From: an uncultured Granulosicoccaceae bacterium
GTDB taxonomy: Bacteria > Pseudomonadota > Gammaproteobacteria > CALCKW01
Direction: 5' to 3'
Assembly (NCBI GenBank): GCA_937941555.1
Contig: CALDHJ010000499.1
Location: forward strand, 1-6,368
Length of the DNA: 6,368 nt
Shown here: piece by piece, positions 5,404-6,368 of the stretch
How the letters are laid out: each line of letters starts with the position of its first letter
Numbering within the stretch: the stretch's first letter is position 1
Notes under the pieces: model-generated
What the model was told of the DNA's origin: nothing
What the model saw: the letters and a program-made list of their open reading frames with translations, nothing else
Database searches by the model: none
Made by a program: the position numbers and the translations under genes

Positions 5404-6339
5404 TCAGCTGCGATCGGACTTCATGCGGGCAACGTGGTCGGCGACAAGCTGCCCGTAGAGTTCCCGCAGTCGGGCCGTGACCGGGCGGTCGCCCGTGCCG
5501 ATCGGCTTGCCGTCGATCTCGGCGACCGGGGTTTGCGCGCCGAAGGTGCCGGTGAGAAAGGCTTCGTCGGCGCCGATGGCCTCATACAGCGAGTAGTTCT
5601 TTTCGCGCACGGTGATGCCGTTGGCGCGGCAGAGGTCGATCACGTTCTGGCGCGTGACGCCGTTCATGCAGTAGTCGCCGGTCGAGGTCCAGACTTCGCC
5701 GCGGCGAACGATGAAAAAATTGCAGGCGTTGGTCGTGTTAACGAAGCCGTGCGGGTCGAGCATCAGGGCTTCGTCCGCGCCCGCTTGTTCTGCCTGAAGG
5801 CAGGCGATTACACAATTGAGCTTGGAGTGGCTGTTGTATTTCGCGTCTTGCGCCATTGGCAGGCCACGCACCTGCGGGACGGTGGCGAGGCGAATGCCGC
5901 GTGACTGCAAGCGGTCGAGTGGCTTCGAGTGTTCCATGATGATGACGACAGTCGGACCCGTGCGGCTCAGCGACGGGTGCTGAAAGGGTTTGACCTTCAC
6001 ACCGCGTGTGACCATGAGCCGGCAATGCACGTCGGTTGTCATGCCGTTGGCCTCGGCCGTGCGGGTGAGTGCGTCCATGACCCCGGCCGAATCGAGCCCG
6101 ACATCCAGGCTCACCGCTTTGCAGGAATTGAAGAAGCGGTCCATGTGCTCATCAAAAAACGCCCAGACGCCGTCGTACAGGCGCATGCCCTCCCACATAC
6201 CGTCACCGAGCATGAAGCCCGAGTCGTAGACCGACACCTTTGCTGCGTCGCGGTGAACGAGTTCGCCGTTGACGAAGATCAGGATGTCCTGATTGCGCGC
6301 GTCTTCCTCGGCGTCGTGGGTCGTGGTGTGGTCGGTCAT
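5404..6339 (-). CDS. Fold-type IV PLP aminotransferase (branched-chain/D-amino-acid aminotransferase-like)
   Basis: Enzymes of this class move an amino group between amino acids or amines and 2-oxo acids using pyridoxal phosphate. The product is 311 residues, typical for the class. Visible are the N-terminal FVNGELVHRDAAKVSVYDSG (22-41), the FMLGDGMWEGMRLYDG turn (42-57), a basic strand CRLMVTRG (106-113), AKYNSHSKLNCVIACLQAE (166-184), DEALMLDPHGFVNTTNACNFF (189-209), GVTRQNVIDLC (227-237) and the late phosphate-binding-type TGTFG (263-267). Lys167 is the better candidate for the cofactor lysine by spacing; Lys173 is the alternative. The glutamate that usually contacts the PLP ring nitrogen (as in TEGSSSN) is replaced by Thr202. 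The ATG at 6339 gives a full-length N-terminus, but its ribosome binding site is weak and the promoter lies outside the window. Substrate (branched-chain, D-amino acid or amine) cannot be assigned. Confidence 0.9.
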   Translation of the reverse strand: MTDHTTTHDAEEDARNQDILIFVNGELVHRDAAKVSVYDSGFMLGDGMWEGMRLYDGVWAFFDEHMDRFFNSCKAVSLDVGLDSAGVMDALTRTAEANGMTTDVHCRLMVTRGVKVKPFQHPSLSRTGPTVVIIMEHSKPLDRLQSRGIRLATVPQVRGLPMAQDAKYNSHSKLNCVIACLQAEQAGADEALMLDPHGFVNTTNACNFFIVRRGEVWTSTGDYCMNGVTRQNVIDLCRANGITVREKNYSLYEAIGADEAFLTGTFGAQTPVAEIDGKPIGTGDRPVTARLRELYGQLVADHVARMKSDRS

Positions 6340-6368
6340 GCTGTTGGGGTCCCATGTCAGAACACGCC

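Overview
The window is GC-rich by eye and densely coding. Every gene I can support lies on the minus strand, so the layout is read from right to left. The gene types and the IS256-type transposase remnant suggest a Pseudomonadota bacterium, plausibly a gammaproteobacterium. That is inference from gene style only; there is no rRNA or other phylogenetic marker here.

Layout in transcription order. (1) 6339-5404: a fold-type IV PLP aminotransferase related to branched-chain and D-amino-acid aminotransferases, with its promoter outside the window. (2) 5403-5303: a 101-base intergenic region. It holds a perfect 16-bp palindrome of the LacI-family (gluconate repressor GntR) type, overlapping a well-spaced -35/-10 pair, with a second dyad over the -35 box. 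(3) 5302-4973: a 109-residue protein that looks like a small dimeric alpha/beta-barrel protein. (4) 4972-4771: a 202-base gap with an 11-bp perfect inverted repeat near the next start. (5) 4770-3562: a FadA-type thiolase. (6) 3559-1412: a FadB/FadJ-type two-domain enoyl-CoA hydratase/3-hydroxyacyl-CoA dehydrogenase. (7) 1415-261: an acyl-CoA dehydrogenase. (8) About 258 to 1: an IS256-family transposase fragment that lacks its N-terminal part and runs off the window edge.

Genes 5 to 7 form a tight operon: there are 2 bases between thiolase and FadB-like genes, and an ATGA overlap between FadB-like and acyl-CoA dehydrogenase genes. Together they encode all four steps of one beta-oxidation turn: dehydrogenation, hydration, second oxidation and thiolysis. 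No acyl-CoA ligase or electron-transfer flavoprotein gene is present. The small barrel protein, under a putative repressor-controlled promoter, may be the first gene of this unit; the 202-base gap leaves open a separate thiolase promoter.

I see no novel defence system, CRISPR array, structural RNA gene or phage module. The points most worth a second look are the operator/promoter arrangement at 5332-5372, the aminotransferase that lacks the usual cofactor-binding glutamate, and the transposase remnant joined almost directly to the end of the operon.
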